Shown one piece after another: positions 1-14,186 of a DNA stretch of 64,000 nucleotides (positions are counted from its first letter, which is position 1; every line of letters begins with the position of its first letter). The notes beneath the pieces are model-generated. The model ran no database searches. It saw only the letters and a program-made list of their open reading frames with translations, and was not told where the DNA came from. Location: NCBI RefSeq assembly GCF_035594125.1, contig NC_087171.1, forward strand, positions 13,535,767 through 13,599,766, given 5' to 3'. Both the position numbers and the translations under genes were made by a program. The stretch comes from Scylla paramamosain (lineage: Eukaryota > Arthropoda > Malacostraca > Decapoda > Portunidae).

Positions 1-98
1 AAGCATTTCAATGGCAGTTTAATTCAAGGAAGTGATAAAGAGAGATTTAGTGCATGCAGTGTTGCAAAAGAGATGGGAGGAGGTGGACTCGTGCATCA
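1..98 (+). CDS. Possible internal exon cut by the left edge
   Basis: The first 98 bases are open in frame 1 for 32 codons (ending ...GGGGLVH plus two bases) and stop at a strong consensus splice donor, CA|GTAAGTAA, with GT at 99-100. The other two plus frames contain stops. A second open stretch lies at about 254-353 between a ctgtag acceptor and a CCCAG|GTAATG donor (reading HVISGNLKIAEKSQ...), but its phase does not join cleanly to the first. I do not recognise either peptide. This could be the end of a gene lying mostly to the left, or a chance open stretch in AT-rich DNA. Confidence 0.25.
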
Positions 99-100
99 GT

Positions 101-3100
101 AAGTAACCAGAATGAATACAACTGATATATTTTTTGCTTTACATTTTGAGCTTGAAGCACTTCTAGGCTCTCTAATTTGCACTTCTAATGATGCATGCAG
201 GATTCTATAAGTGATGCCTATTGATGCTCATGCCATCTACATTTCTTTTCACTGTAGCATGTGATCTCAGGCAACTTAAAAATTGCAGAAAAAAGCCAGC
301 TTTCACTAAAACTTCAGATTCTTAGTTCACCACTTGTGTATGCTGACCACCCAGGTAATGACTACTTAAAATAAATAAATAAATAAATAAAAAGTTAAAA
401 ATCATTCAAAATATGATCTCAAGTTTGCCAACAATACTAATAAAAATATTTAATGTCCTTCAAAGACTAAAAACACTTCAAAGCAAAGGAATTTATGAAA
501 TTTCCTTTGAGAAGGCTTAAAATGCCTAGTCATGTGATTTAAAATAGCTGAATTTAGGTGAATGCCAATCCTTAGATATGGCTTATCTCTGAACAGCATG
601 AAGAAATGGTGCAGTCCCCCCTTCCTCCTGTAATCAGACTACATGGCTTTGCTATATGTAGCTATCTCATGCCTAGCTTACTGTCAAAATCATGCCCCTT
701 TGCTGGTACTAATATTCATTTTGGTCTATCCTTTCTCTTTACTTCCATTTTTTTTTATGAAAAATTCATCATTTCCATTATTTCTATTTATTTCAATTAT
801 GAACTGATTTTAACCACATTGGCTTCTTTCAGTTTCCATGTTGATGTACAAAATTTTTATCTGACAAAGAAATGTAGCCTTCTCTGAACTGTAAAGGGCA
901 TGCATGTTAATATTACCACTTAAAATATCAAAATAACCATCTTATATATCATTCAAACTTCACCCTTAATCAGCTAACTAATCTACCAGAACTTGCAAAT
1001 CCTGAGTATTTTGATTCTTATCAGCAATAAAACAGAAACAATGACATACATAAAGGTATACATGTAATATAACACAAGTTGCTGTATACAATGCAATGAA
1101 ATATTTAAACTGTACAAACTTGATAAAAAAAATTACAACACTGAGAAGACTTCAAATTGTTTGGCATCTTAAGACACAAATGAAATGCTGTAGTTAATAA
1201 GGAGTCTAAATACAATTCCAATTTATCTAAGATATATAATAAAAAAGAAAAGTTAATCTTTTCTCTGGTCTTGCGGTGGAAGGCTTTCTAAAGAAAATAG
1301 AGGTGTAAATCCAGCAAACTCTCTGAAAAATTGGAGACATCTGAACAACAACACTTAATATATCACTACTACTACTACTACTACTACTACCACCGCTGCT
1401 GCTACTATCGTACTAGAAGAAATATCCAGATGCAAAATATCTGTATTACAACAGGCCCTGGCCTTATCATTCACCAATAATCATAAAAGAATGGCTTTTC
1501 CTCACAAAAATGGTGTGGCGTTATACTGGATATTGCTAATATTGCATATTTACTTGAAACATGTATATTGATATTGGCTACAGTATTGTAATCAAGAGTG
1601 ATGAAATATCATGAAATACCTCAATGTAATAAGTTAATTATATCCTTTTTTTGTAAACTGCCAAAATCAACTACTACTAGACTACACAGTGCTTGTTCAG
1701 GTATTAGTGTCAGCAGTTGTTTGACCATTTGTACCAATGTGTAGTGTGGACAGCATTTGCAAGTCAGCTCCAATGCTGGTAATCATATACTTCTGACTGC
1801 TTCTAACTGGGACATTAATGAATGAGAATTAGACTGGGCCAAATACTTTGTTCACTGTTTATGCAGACGAACCCTCATACTGATAGGGAAAAAAAGAAAA
1901 GAAGCTTCAAGATTCGTAAGTTTTACACTATATAGACCTGCTTCCAACACACTGACTCTTTTAAAACCCAGTTTTTTATTTATTTATTTTATTTATTTAT
2001 TTTTTAAGTGCCATTATTAAGACTAATTAAATTCTAATTAGTGGAGAGCTGCATCTTCCTGATTGGCATGCGGTTCTCATGACTGGTTAACTATAATCCA
2101 CAGTGACCATCCTCACAGCTAATGCCGCTATGAATGACAGCTCAATCTGGCAATGCTCATTGCATTTCACATGTACAAGTGTTCATAGGTTTATTAACAC
2201 TTTCTCATGTGTTCTCACAAAATCATATTATTGATACTGAATTATACTACTAAAGAATAGTGACTAAAAAAAAGATAAATAATACCAGTGGTATACAAGA
2301 ACACACACTTCTTATATGAACAATGAAGGTATCTACTTTTTAATAAGCAAAGGCTGACTCTTGGGAAAGGAATAGGCAAGAGTCAATTATCATGAAAATG
2401 TGTCAGGAATTTGGGAATGTATTCTCATGTAACCCTTATAGAACAAAAGGGTTATTTTATATAACTCTTAAAATTATCTACACATTTAATGGTATTCACG
2501 AGCAGGGCAGCCGAGACAACTGAAATGTGCCAATACAGGAGTAGTTTAAGGCCCCCATCCCTGCAGCCAGTAGGTAAAGGTAGAGATGGGGGGCCCCTCC
2601 CAAAGACACAATGGGCCACAGTGCAATGCACCAGCTGACCTTCCCCCTCTCAGTGGGCCTGTTCACAAGTGAAGGTCAAAATTATTGGATTCATAATGAA
2701 ATGAGCCACTATGACTACTAGAAAACAAAAAGCATTCACAATTAATAGTAAATGTCATCTGTCTTTCTACTGTTTTTAGTGTGTAAAATCAAGTGTCAAA
2801 TAAGTGGTGACCTATCTGTCATAAGTCTCATCAAATAACTAAACATCCCATTCTAAAGTGTATCCAATTTATGTCACCATCCTCTGCAGTATCTGACATC
2901 ACTCGCCCAAAAATGTCAATATCATTATCTCAAAATATGCACTTCAGCCTGATATCAATCCTTCTGACTTAATTCAATTACACAGATGAAAATATTTAAG
3001 TCTCTCTAATCTAGATGAAACTAAGTAAACAAAGAAAATACATAATAGCTCAACTAAACAGGGGCAAAATCTTAAGATGAATAGGTAAAGATGCTTCATA

Positions 3101-6100
3101 CATGATTATGATGCCTTCTAGTCCTACTTAGATGCATCATTCTGTGTGGTTATCCAAAGTTTTAGTTTGCCCAAAATTTTAATCCAAAATAGATTTTTTT
3201 TTTTGGCTCATCAAGTTTTAAGATAATTTTTTTTTTTTTTTTAGATATATTCTTTTGGCTCATCAAGTTTTAAGATTTTTTTTTTTTATCTTGAAAATTA
3301 GTAATAAAATCTGTAACAACCCAGTGAAGAAAACTGGACTCAAAGATACAATGCATAGTTTGCTGATGCATTCCACCATAACAGTCCCTCATTTTCTTCT
3401 GACAAACTCTTTTATGCTCAAAATGTTACATTCTAGGTGTCAGACAATAGGATCTCAGGTGTACTAACATACTATAATGAATGGTATTTGAAATGCACAA
3501 TGCTTCCTGTTGGCAACACAACAATGCAGCATAGTGTCCTGGTGCTGTGCAACCTCATGCGCACCACAATTTATCCATCTCTTTTCACTCAGATATGTTT
3601 TCATTGTGTCAGAAACATGCCATCTGCACATTATGTAGATAACAATGACTCAAATATAGAGATTAAACAATCATATTACTGCAGTATTCATTATAACACA
3701 GCACAAGAAATTGCTAAGTATGGTAACATGAGGCCTGACAGGATTTTTCACCTTTCAACTATACACTTCAAGGTATTTCACCCATATTTTTCAATTCAGA
3801 GCCTTTCAGTACTCTTCACTCTTAACTTAACTGAGATTTGGCAAGAATGCTTGCATTTAGTCTGATTCTAAGCCAAACTCATGGTCACATAACAGATTGT
3901 TCATGTTCATTCCTGGTAAAATAAACTTTCAAGATCTTACAAAACATGTACTTTGGGTTATCTGCATTTTCTATCCATCTAAAGCCTCTTCTCTGGCCAT
4001 TAACATTAATGCTAATGCAAGTGTCCAAGCTGGAATTGTCAAAGTTGAAATCATCTTAGTAATAGTTTCTCCCTGCACTAATGCCTGTTTACCTGCCAGC
4101 TATTCCAAACTTGCACATCTAGCATGTTTCAGCTCACCAACCATGACTAGTATGAGACAATTTGCAAAATAAAATGAATAAATAAAATAAGTAAAAAAAA
4201 TCTGCTTCACTGTAGACACTGAAGAAACGAGTAACATGTCTTGAACTGCTTTTTTTACCCTCAAGATGAGCAAGTAAGAATCAGTACTTGTCATCAACAT
4301 CTAACCAGAGCAAGGTGTTGATAAAACAGGCTAGATGGACCTAAGCTGGGGTTTGCTAATTTTCCCTTAACCATCAAGTAAGAATTTCAAATCTGTGCAA
4401 GAAAGTAGATACACAAGCCTGTATAATAAAATACTCCTATCAAAAGATATTATAATATGTACACTATGCATCTTCATGCAGTGGTCAAGAACTTTCACAA
4501 AAATCAAAAGCATGATCATTAAAATCCAATTCACCCAACAGCTCCCAAATGATATTTTGAACAGTGTTGGCTGAGAATAAAACACATCCACCACTGTGTT
4601 GTCTGGCATTTAGATACATTCAGAAGTGAACATATGCAAATGCATAGAAGATATTGTATTATTCTCAGTCTGTCTCTGCCTGAGGAGTTTTGCATCATCC
4701 ATGGTCTGTTTTAACATATGTCTGAGAACCAGTGTTTCTGCAACATGCATGTGGTAACTATTAATTCTGCTGTTATACATTTTACAACTGACGGTGTGCA
4801 TCCTTAACCATCAATGAGTAAGGGCTTTAATTTACTTCATTGAAAAAAAACTAGTTACACTCAAGCATCACGGAGTGTTTCTTTGACCCAAAAATTATTT
4901 GATAATCTAGAGAACTGTAGCTTGAAAATAAGATCAGTAGCAACATTGCAACAAAATTACTTAGCATTACTGATGCTCAAAGGTAAACTAATTTTCTGTA
5001 AGCTAAGAAAAATTATCCTTGTATATCAACTTTCTTGCACCACCTCATATTTTCCATTTATTTTTTTCCATTTAATTATTCAATGTGCTAGTGGCTTAAT
5101 TAAATGTCATGTTGCACTTTCAGGTCCATCGCATTTCAGTGCATTTAGATTATTTTCTCAGAAGTACAAATGAAGTTTAGTGGTATTTTCTTTCATTTCC
5201 TACATTGTACGTACATAATGAAATCTGTAAAACTAAGTTTGCAGTGCAATGTTTTTTTTTGGGGGGAAGTGCCAAGACAGAGTCCAACACCAAATCAAAT
5301 ATGTTACTTGACACTCATGAAAGAGCCAAGTCTTTCCTCATGGAAAGCTTTATGATATGGTTATCAAATATTCCAAACTAACATGCCTGGTGAAAGTAAA
5401 AAAAAAAAAAATTATAAAAAAATTTAAAAGCAATGAAAAGAAAAGAATACATAAGTTCTATTGTATCTTATTACCCTGTATGATAGGTTTCCTACTTTCC
5501 ACCAGCAGCAATGAAATATAGGATTGTGGCTACTTCATGAGAATATTTGTCCTTTGGAATATGCAGAAATGTTGTGACATTAATGCTGTTCCTCTGAATA
5601 TAATAGTGTTGTACAGTTAGTTTGCTACACTAAGTGTCCTACAATGATCATGAAGTGAAGATGATTTACTTTTCAGCTGCAATATGCCTATATGTATTAA
5701 TTTTTTTCTTTTCCAAACATTAAGAGTAGTAATTTATTGAGGGGCACAGTTTGTAAGAATGTACATGATGTTAGTATTAATGTAGTGTAAGTTATTGGTA
5801 AATACAATTTATATTTTATACAAAATAAAAGCTGAACTAGCACAGGTTTGCTATTTAATGTAATGCGAAGTCAAAATAGCTTCAGGATTTTCCTTATCAT
5901 AAGGTAGCAACCTGATGTAAGTAGGTAATGTCCAGTAACACAAGGGAACAGCCACTGAAGACCTTTCATAATTCACTTATCATTTGGAATTAGGTTTTGT
6001 TGAACTCAAAATGTCAATCCCAATAATTTCTATCCTTTTTGGTTGCTTATCCTTAGTGGAGGAAAGCTTTAATAGTGAATCATTACAGATGTTGGTAGCA

Positions 6101-6410
6101 CACTGAAATGCCTACAATGATGTGTGGTTTAATCCATAATGTTTCATTGGTAACATTCCCACTCGTGTCTTTGATATTAGAACACTTACAGCGCAGGTTA
6201 TTTTTTACTATATTGTGTGTTTTCTATTACTGTAATTACAGATGTAGTTCAATTCAAATGAAAAATTTTGGTCAGCAAGGCTAGCATATATGTTCTATAT
6301 TACCCTTCCAAAGATTTGTGGTATGTAAAAAGCTTTTTTAATGTGTGTTTATATATGTACAGATAGACTTGTTAGAACTGTGTACCTCAAGGCTATCAAG
6401 GCTAACTACA
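101..6410. other. AT-rich non-coding stretch, no convincing gene
   Basis: About 6.3 kb of AT-rich sequence with many poly-A and poly-T runs and short AAAT and CTA repeats (about 371-391 and 1363-1390). The longest open frame, 142 codons on the plus strand at 3437-3865, has no recognisable motif and no supporting splice signals. Two local GC-richer islands (about 2500-2690 and 6540-6720) stand out but match nothing I know. AATAAA motifs, for example at about 5823, would allow part of this to be a long 3' UTR or an intron. Confidence 0.5.
3201..3276. repeat. 24-bp exact direct repeat separated by T-tracts
   Basis: The 24-mer starting TTTTGGCTCATCAAG occurs at 3201-3224 and again exactly at 3253-3276. 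Between the copies are a T-tract and a short AT-rich spacer. Both copies are followed by poly-T, which suggests slippage or a small local duplication. Confidence 0.8.
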
Positions 6411-6413
6411 GTT

Positions 6414-6414
<1 letters not shown>

Positions 6415-6499
<85 letters not shown>
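6415..6499. repeat. (GT)n microsatellite
   Basis: About 85 bp of uninterrupted GT dinucleotide repeat, ending in GCAG, which creates an acceptor-like sequence by chance. Confidence 0.97.
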
Positions 6500-6502
<3 letters not shown>

Positions 6503-7255
6503 AACTTGGGTATATTATTCAGTTTAGTAATGCATCAAATGAGAGTCAGGTCCATCATAGAATGTCGTGTAGAGGGCCTCCAGCAGTCTGCACGAGCCTG
6601 GTCATGGAAGAAGACATTGTGATGTAGATGATAGCTAATTGTTCCTACCATGTGTGTACGGGGAGGCTGGCAGCAGCCACCTCTGCTGGCTGCTGCAGCT
6701 TGCCTCTCAAGTCATTATATTGGATATAAAGAAGTTAATAAAAAGACCAATAAAGTGAGTACTGACTGATATGCTTTCCAAATTTTGTTATCTGAGAAAA
6801 TTTTTAACTTTGATTTATGTGGTGGCAATTTCTCATAAGTAGATGGTAACTATACTTAAACAATATAGAACAACTTTTCAACCTTTCTTTAAAATTTAGC
6901 ATTAATAAAAATAAGACCAAATGAGTATTCAGATCAGAGCTGTCCAAGGTGCCAAAATCACTATTGGCTAAAAATTACATTCATAATGTGAACATCCAGA
7001 GGTCAGCCATATAATTCCTCCATTATAATTTTACTTTGCATGTGAGGATATTTATTCAACAAACTCATTTTGAGCAACTAATCTATGACTGGACTTTTTT
7101 TTTAAGTAAGAGTTATTTTGATCAAAGACATCAAAAAGATGGCAAGAGGGAGAGAAATAAAGGCCCTCTGAAGATGTCAATCTCCAGAAAAAAGAACAGT
7201 CCAAAAAAATATACAAAATTACATGGTGTCTGAAATCACCTAATTACTGATCATT

Positions 7256-7995
7256 CGAGCAATCTTCCAGACAACTATCCCCTCTTTTTCAATGACACTC
7301 CCCCTCTTCTATACTGAACATCTTTGGTACTATTCTTTACTTATAATCTAAACTAGAAACTTCACATCTCACCTCTAGCTAAAACAGCTTCTATGAAGTT
7401 AGGCATTCTGAGATATCTCTGCCAGTTTTTCTCACCTCCCCAGCTGCTAACTCTGTACAGGGGCCTTATCCGTCCATGTATGGAGTATGCTTCACATGTC
7501 TGGGGGGAGGGTTCCACTCATACTAGTCAGGGTGAAATCAAAAGCTTTTCGTCTCATGACCTCCTTTCCTCTAACTGACTGTCTTCAGCCTCTTTCTCAT
7601 CACAATGTTACATCTCTTGCTATCTTCTACTGCTATTTTTCATGCTACCTGGTCTTCTGATCTTGCCAACTGCATGCCTCCCCTCCTTCTGCAGCCTCAC
7701 TGCACAAGACTTTCTTCTTTCACCCCTATTCTGTCTAACTCTCTAATGCAAGAGTTAACTAGTATTCTCAAACACTAATCCCTTTCTCTAGTAAACTCTG
7801 GAACTCTTTGCCTGTTTCTGTATTTCCACTTCCTATGACTTGAATTCCTTCAAGAGGAAGGTTTCAAGACACTCATCCTTTAATCTTTGACAACCTCTTT
7901 GGACCTTATTCAGGGACCAACATCTAGGTGGGCCTTCTTTTTTTATTGGATTTTTGTTGCCCTTGGTCAATGTCATTCCTACATAAAAAAAAAAA
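7256..7995 (+). mobile_element. Truncated LINE (copy 1), RT C-terminal part and 3' tail
   Basis: A decayed, 5'-truncated non-LTR retrotransposon. It aligns by eye with copies at 16110-17196 and 51340-52490. Shared blocks include the CTATGAAGTTAGG segment, the RT thumb-like peptide SMKLGILRYLCQFFSPPQ, a [12 protein letters not shown] motif and the 3' tail TTTTGTTGCCCTTGG. The copy ends in a poly-A tract followed by (TA)n. Stops and frameshifts break the reading frame, so it is not coding. Confidence 0.85.
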
Positions 7996-8644
<649 letters not shown>

Positions 8645-8672
8645 TATGCCTCAGGTAAGAGATGTTATAAGG

Positions 8673-10291
8673 CAGGGGTTGGCAACCTTTTCAGGGCAAT
8701 CTTTTCAGGACAAGGGGCAGATGAGACTTTCAGGTGCAGCTGCAAGCTGGAGTGATAAATGAGAACTTGAAATTGACTTTTATACAAGAAGTTTATTGGA
8801 AAACATACAAATCAGTGAGACAATTGATGTTGTTTGCTGTCTCAAATAAGAATTTTGATGTGACAGACAACACAAAAAATTTGATTGAGGTGGCAATCTG
8901 AGAGCCAGGAGCAAAGGTGAGACCTGGTGTACTTCATTTTTAAGAAGAGCTGTTCACAGGAATAATAGATGCTGCCAAACATGGCTACAATGCACTGAAT
9001 ATGCCCAATGTAATATGGAAACTTGCCAGAAGAGAGGATGAGACATGGGAAAAAGGCAAGTTCCTCCCACATAGATGCAGCGACAAAGATGTAAATGTCC
9101 ATGTCATTAGGGACACAAGCAGCAAGGTGAGAAAAATGTACAAACTGACCATTAGCCAAATGAGCCTCCCACAAATGGTAACAGTTGAGTGCATGTCTGT
9201 TACAAGAATGTCTTTGTCTTGCAGTTTCACACTGAGATCCTTCAGGTATGTAGTGATGTCCATGAGTTGGTCAGACAAGCAAGCCATTATAAGTCAGAGA
9301 AATTATCATCATGTTCTGAGAGGAGAAAGTGTCACTCCCTTACTGCAGGTCACACACATAGGACAGCATAGCCCCATGACTCAATCAACAAATTTCACAG
9401 AGCTAGAGCAAGTTGCTCTAGTGCTCATTAGCCTTGTCCATCAATACCTGGAGTTGGCAGTGATTCAGATAGTGGAAGATGGAGATGATGACCTTCACTA
9501 AAATAGACATGACATCCACGAGATTGGCAGACTTGGCACACAAGAACTCTTGGTGGTTGATACAGTACACCTTGTAGATGGGGTGTATTTGTCCAGCAGC
9601 CTCACAATGATAATAGTAGTGGAGCAGAGCCTTTCTTCTCCCAATCATCACTGAGGCACTATCGGTCATCACACACATACACAAGATGGGTGAGATCAAG
9701 GGAGTGCTACTCCACACACTGGAGCACAGCATCAGTATTCTACCTAGTGGTGGTGTCATGCAGCAGGAAAAGCTGGAAGAATTCTTCACAAACCTAAAGG
9801 TCTGCAGAATGCTGATCTGGACCAGTGAAGTTCACTATGATGATAAGGCACACTGAAGGAGAATGGCTTCATCTGGCAAGCAAGGTGGTGGGAGACCTCA
9901 AAACTGGTGCATGTCACCTAACTTGTTGATCTCAGCAGTCTGCTTGTGGAGCACCAAAGTTGTTTTCTGCAATTTGTGACTCACAATGGTGTCATTCTTC
10001 TCATCAGTAGACAAAAACAAAACTTGATGTTCTGTGGTCTGTCTTTCAGAGGCAATGCAAGTTGAACTCTTTGAAGACAGCCACAGTCATGAAGCATACA
10101 AGGCACTAAACCTGTCTAAAGTACTTAATGAAGAAGTACTTATGCTTCCACTCAGGGATGAAGATAGCAATGGTGTTTAAGCCGAATTTATTTATTTTTG
10201 GCTGGAGCTTTGCAGACTGGAGTGCAATGTTAATGCCAAGCTGGGTAGCCGGCCAGACTATAGCCTGTGAGCCATAGGCTGCCTGCCTTTG
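8673..10291 (-). mobile_element. Decayed hAT-superfamily DNA transposon
   Basis: The left end begins CAGGGGTTGGCAACC, a classic hAT terminal sequence. The right end at about 10277-10291 reads GGCTGCCTGCCTTTG, matching its inverted complement at 10 of 15 positions. Flanking 8-mers TTATAAGG (8665-8672) and GTGTAAGA (10292-10299) are a weak 5 of 8 target-site-duplication candidate. The minus strand encodes transposase pieces. About 9418-9789 gives TDSASVMIGRRKALL, then CINHQEFLCAKSANLVDVM. About 8985-9287 gives SDQLMDITTYLKDLSVKLQDK. These match the ZBED5/EPM2AIP1/GTF2IRD2-like hAT transposase (DGAPSMTGR, CIIHQQVLC, LNLKLQGK blocks). Several frames are needed, so it is a pseudogene. Confidence 0.85.
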
Positions 10292-10689
10292 GTGTAAGAT
10301 AATGTGATGGGCTGCACAATTTCTTGCAAGTTTCTTACCCTTTGGCAGTTATGTCTACTATATTTCACTATGTTAAGGAAAAGTATTCTTTGTTTGACTG
10401 GACATTGGATTTCATTGTAGATAAATCCACCATGCAAGATTTTTCAGTCTGTTTTGAGAACTCATTCAGTCTGTCCTGAGAACTAGTTCAGTCTATCCCA
10501 TTAGCTTGTTGTGATTGGTTTGGTCAGGTAAGGCTAGTGACATCAACCATGGTAGAGTCGTGACAGCAATGTGTAGTTGGAGCTCTGGTGGTTTTGGAAG
10601 AAGTTGGACAGCTGCTCTAACTTTTGATGTGGTGAGTCATTCTATCCTGATTTAACAATTCAGCAATATATTTAAGGTTCTACAATAAA

Positions 10690-10815
10690 ATGGATTAGTT
10701 CCTTTTTTGCAAGACAGAACCATGTATGTGACTGTCTCTGGTGCCAAGAGTAGCTCTAGTGAAGTCGAGAGGGGTGAACCTAAAGGTTCCGTGTTGGGGC
10801 CCTTACGCTTTTTTG
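10690..10815 (+). mobile_element. Reverse-transcriptase fragment (non-LTR type)
   Basis: A short open stretch reads MYVTVSGAKSS..., then GEPKGSVLGPLRFF. The second part is RT motif B of non-LTR elements, usually [14 protein letters not shown]. The frame degenerates on both sides. It is not obviously continuous with the LINE copies nearby. Confidence 0.7.
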
Positions 10816-11789
<974 letters not shown>

Positions 11790-11984
11790 TATCAAATATT
11801 TAGATTTAAAGAAAAAAAAATAATAAAGTTTCAGTGCTGAAAAGTGACTACAGAAGCTTTACGTATTGCAAGACGTGCAGCTGACATCCAGTACTGATTT
11901 TCCTACACAAGCAAAAAGCGTCGACTCATCATTTCCTCGCAAGTGACGAAGCATTTACCGCTGCGTCCCCTCCTTTCCGGATGA

Positions 11985-12109
11985 ACGGTATATACAGTAT
12001 GTAACCGGAGAGCAACAAAGGTAAAGAGAGAGACTCTCTTTAAGCTTCCTTGGAGGAGAGTGTGTTCTTTTCTGTTCAGTGTGTTCGCGGAGACGGAACC
12101 CGCAGGAAG
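11985..12109 (+). promoter_or_regulatory. Possible promoter and non-coding first exon of the fucosyltransferase gene
   Basis: A TATA-like GTATATACAG (about 11989-11998), an arthropod-type TCAGT initiator at 12076-12080 and a CpG-rich stretch ending in a donor-like GGAAG|GTAGTG at 12109 lie about 2 kb upstream of the first coding exon. That coding exon begins with a splice acceptor (AG at 14154-14155), so a 5' UTR exon must exist upstream. This is the best candidate I see, but the TATA-to-initiator spacing is too long for one core promoter. Confidence 0.22.
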
Positions 12110-12632
12110 GTAGTGATCACTCAGTGATGAGCGCGACCCCTTCGGTTATATGTGATGCGTTCTGATTTTCGTAATTTCAGAGTGTTGTGACGTGTATGCA
12201 GTCATTTTCACTGTTGATTCTCAATGTGCAATTCTTAAAACCACAGAAATGTAGTTTTAGGAGTCATGAAATAGTGTGACACAAAAATTTCGCATTAGAT
12301 ATTGTGTTGTTACCAAGTGTTTATGGATATACAGTGATCATCAATTCATTAGTAACGCGTGATTTCCCTTTGGCCGCATGAAGCTATCTATGAACAAGCC
12401 AGAGGGCAACGGAATCAGTGAAGCGAGTTACTAAGGTTTCTCTCTACGTAAATAACGGAATCCTTTAGCTTTATTTCAGTGGTATGGGAAACACTAACAA
12501 TCTATACAATGTACACCATCTCTTTCGGTGTACTGTACCTACGTACGTAGGCCCCAATGTAAAACTCCGCCAAAGACCAACCATGTCTGCTTTGATTATA
12601 GTGTTATGAGCGGTAAACAACACAATGCTTGC

Positions 12633-12827
12633 TCTCCCGTTATTTCGGGCGTAACTGCAACACTGGAGTGGAGGCGGAAGAAGAGCCGTATGGGGGGGGG
12701 GGAGCTATCTTGAGAACAATACGAAACGGATCTCCGGTTATTTCGGGCGTGACTCTGCAACACTGTAGTGGAGGCGGAAGAAAAGCAGTATGGGGGAGCT
12801 ATCTTGAAAACAATACGAAGCGGAGCT
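12633..12827. repeat. Two-copy 99-bp tandem duplication
   Basis: Unit 1 (12633-12731) and unit 2 (12732-12827) share GTTATTTCGGGCGT, the TGGAGGCGGAAGAA block, a G-run and GAGCTATCTTGA, with scattered substitutions and small indels. CpG content is high relative to the surroundings. No coding function is evident. Confidence 0.9.
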
Positions 12828-13669
12828 GAGAAGAAGAAAAAGAAAGAAGAGGAAGAAGAAAAAAGTAAGAAAGAAAGAAAAAGAAGATGAAGAAGAAGAA
12901 GGATGATGAAGACAGTGGTGATGAAGCAACTTAGCATGTATGTATGTATGTATGCATGTATGTATGTATGCATCAATGATTTTGTGGGAGAAGTTACGGT
13001 ATACAGCGAGTAGTCCGGGATGGTAGACTGAACTTGATAATGATTTAAACACAAAACCTGCATTTCCAGACAAAGAGAGAGAGAGAGAGAGAGAGAGAGT
13101 GTGTGTGTGTGTGTATTTACCTAATTATTATTCACTAGACCTGAGCTACATTCATAAGTTAGTGATCCCACATCTGCATTATTTTACCTAGTCCAGTCTA
13201 GTCCAGTCCAGTCCAGTCCAGTCCAGTGTGTGTGTGTGTGTGTGTGTGTGTGACAGAGCTAGATTCTGCCACGCAAGGGGAGGTCCCGTTCCTCCTAATG
13301 GCACTGAGGCGTTTCACTTTTCCTTGATTATACCGCGTAATTGGCATCGTTACGACTTGTAATAGGACATCCTGACGCAAGGAAATTAAGAGAAGGTGAA
13401 TTACATCATAACTCAACAGAAAAAAAAAAAAACATAACTGTAAAACATAACCTTACTTCCTTTCGGCCTCGCTAGGCTGGGCTGGGTTGGCTCCGCTGGG
13501 AAGGTACAGTAATTGTAATGTGTTACTTTTTCACTCACTTCTCACTTTCGTTCTCTACATACTCTCTCTAATGTTTTACTTCCTCCACCACGTATATCTG
13601 AAAGACGCCCAGTGTTTTATTTACTTATATATTTATATTACACTAACATGCCTTGTGACACTATATAAC

Positions 13670-13722
<53 letters not shown>
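12828..13722. repeat. Cluster of short microsatellites
   Basis: It contains an AAG-rich tract (12829-12905), ATGT repeats (about 12937-12971), GA then GT (13075-13112), pentameric TCCAG repeats followed by GT (about 13196-13252), and (GT)n at 13674-13722. No gene is apparent between them. Confidence 0.85.
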
Positions 13723-13724
<2 letters not shown>

Positions 13725-14186
13725 TGTATGTTTCCCTGATTGTATTTCCCGTATACATCAGATTCCTAATGATTGTACCAATGTTATATACTACCAACAG
13801 CCAAAGTCGCGCTATATTTGAATTTCTTATGCAAACAAAACAAAAAAAAAGTTCTAGAACTTCATCTGCTATTGTAAACATCACGGAAAAGTTTGCTTTT
13901 CAAGATGATCACGCAGTTTTGATGAAGTGTTTGACTCCTGTATCAGTGACTATCCCTCTCCCTGAAGAATCATGTTACGTAGAAAAATTAAAACCTTTAT
14001 TCAGAAACTCGTAGCGGGTGATTGCTCCTTGAGAATTCTGAGTGGATGGCGAAAAGGTTGATAATCTGATAAGTCTATGAGCTACATCAATCAGGCGTCA
14101 TTATCATCTTAGTAATGATGATTCTTTTTTTTTTTTTTTTCTGTTTATTTAACAGCCAGTACAAACTACCCCGGTCAGCAGGCCCA

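Noticed and set aside
3437..3865. 142-codon plus-strand open frame
   Set aside because: AT-rich, no motif, no codon bias or splice context; length is not exceptional for this region.
9001..9501. 166-codon plus-strand frame
   Set aside because: It is the antisense shadow of the hAT transposase on the minus strand.
12596..13063. 155-codon minus-strand frame
   Set aside because: Runs through the tandem duplication, AAG tract and ATGT repeats; low-complexity Ser/Leu/Phe product.
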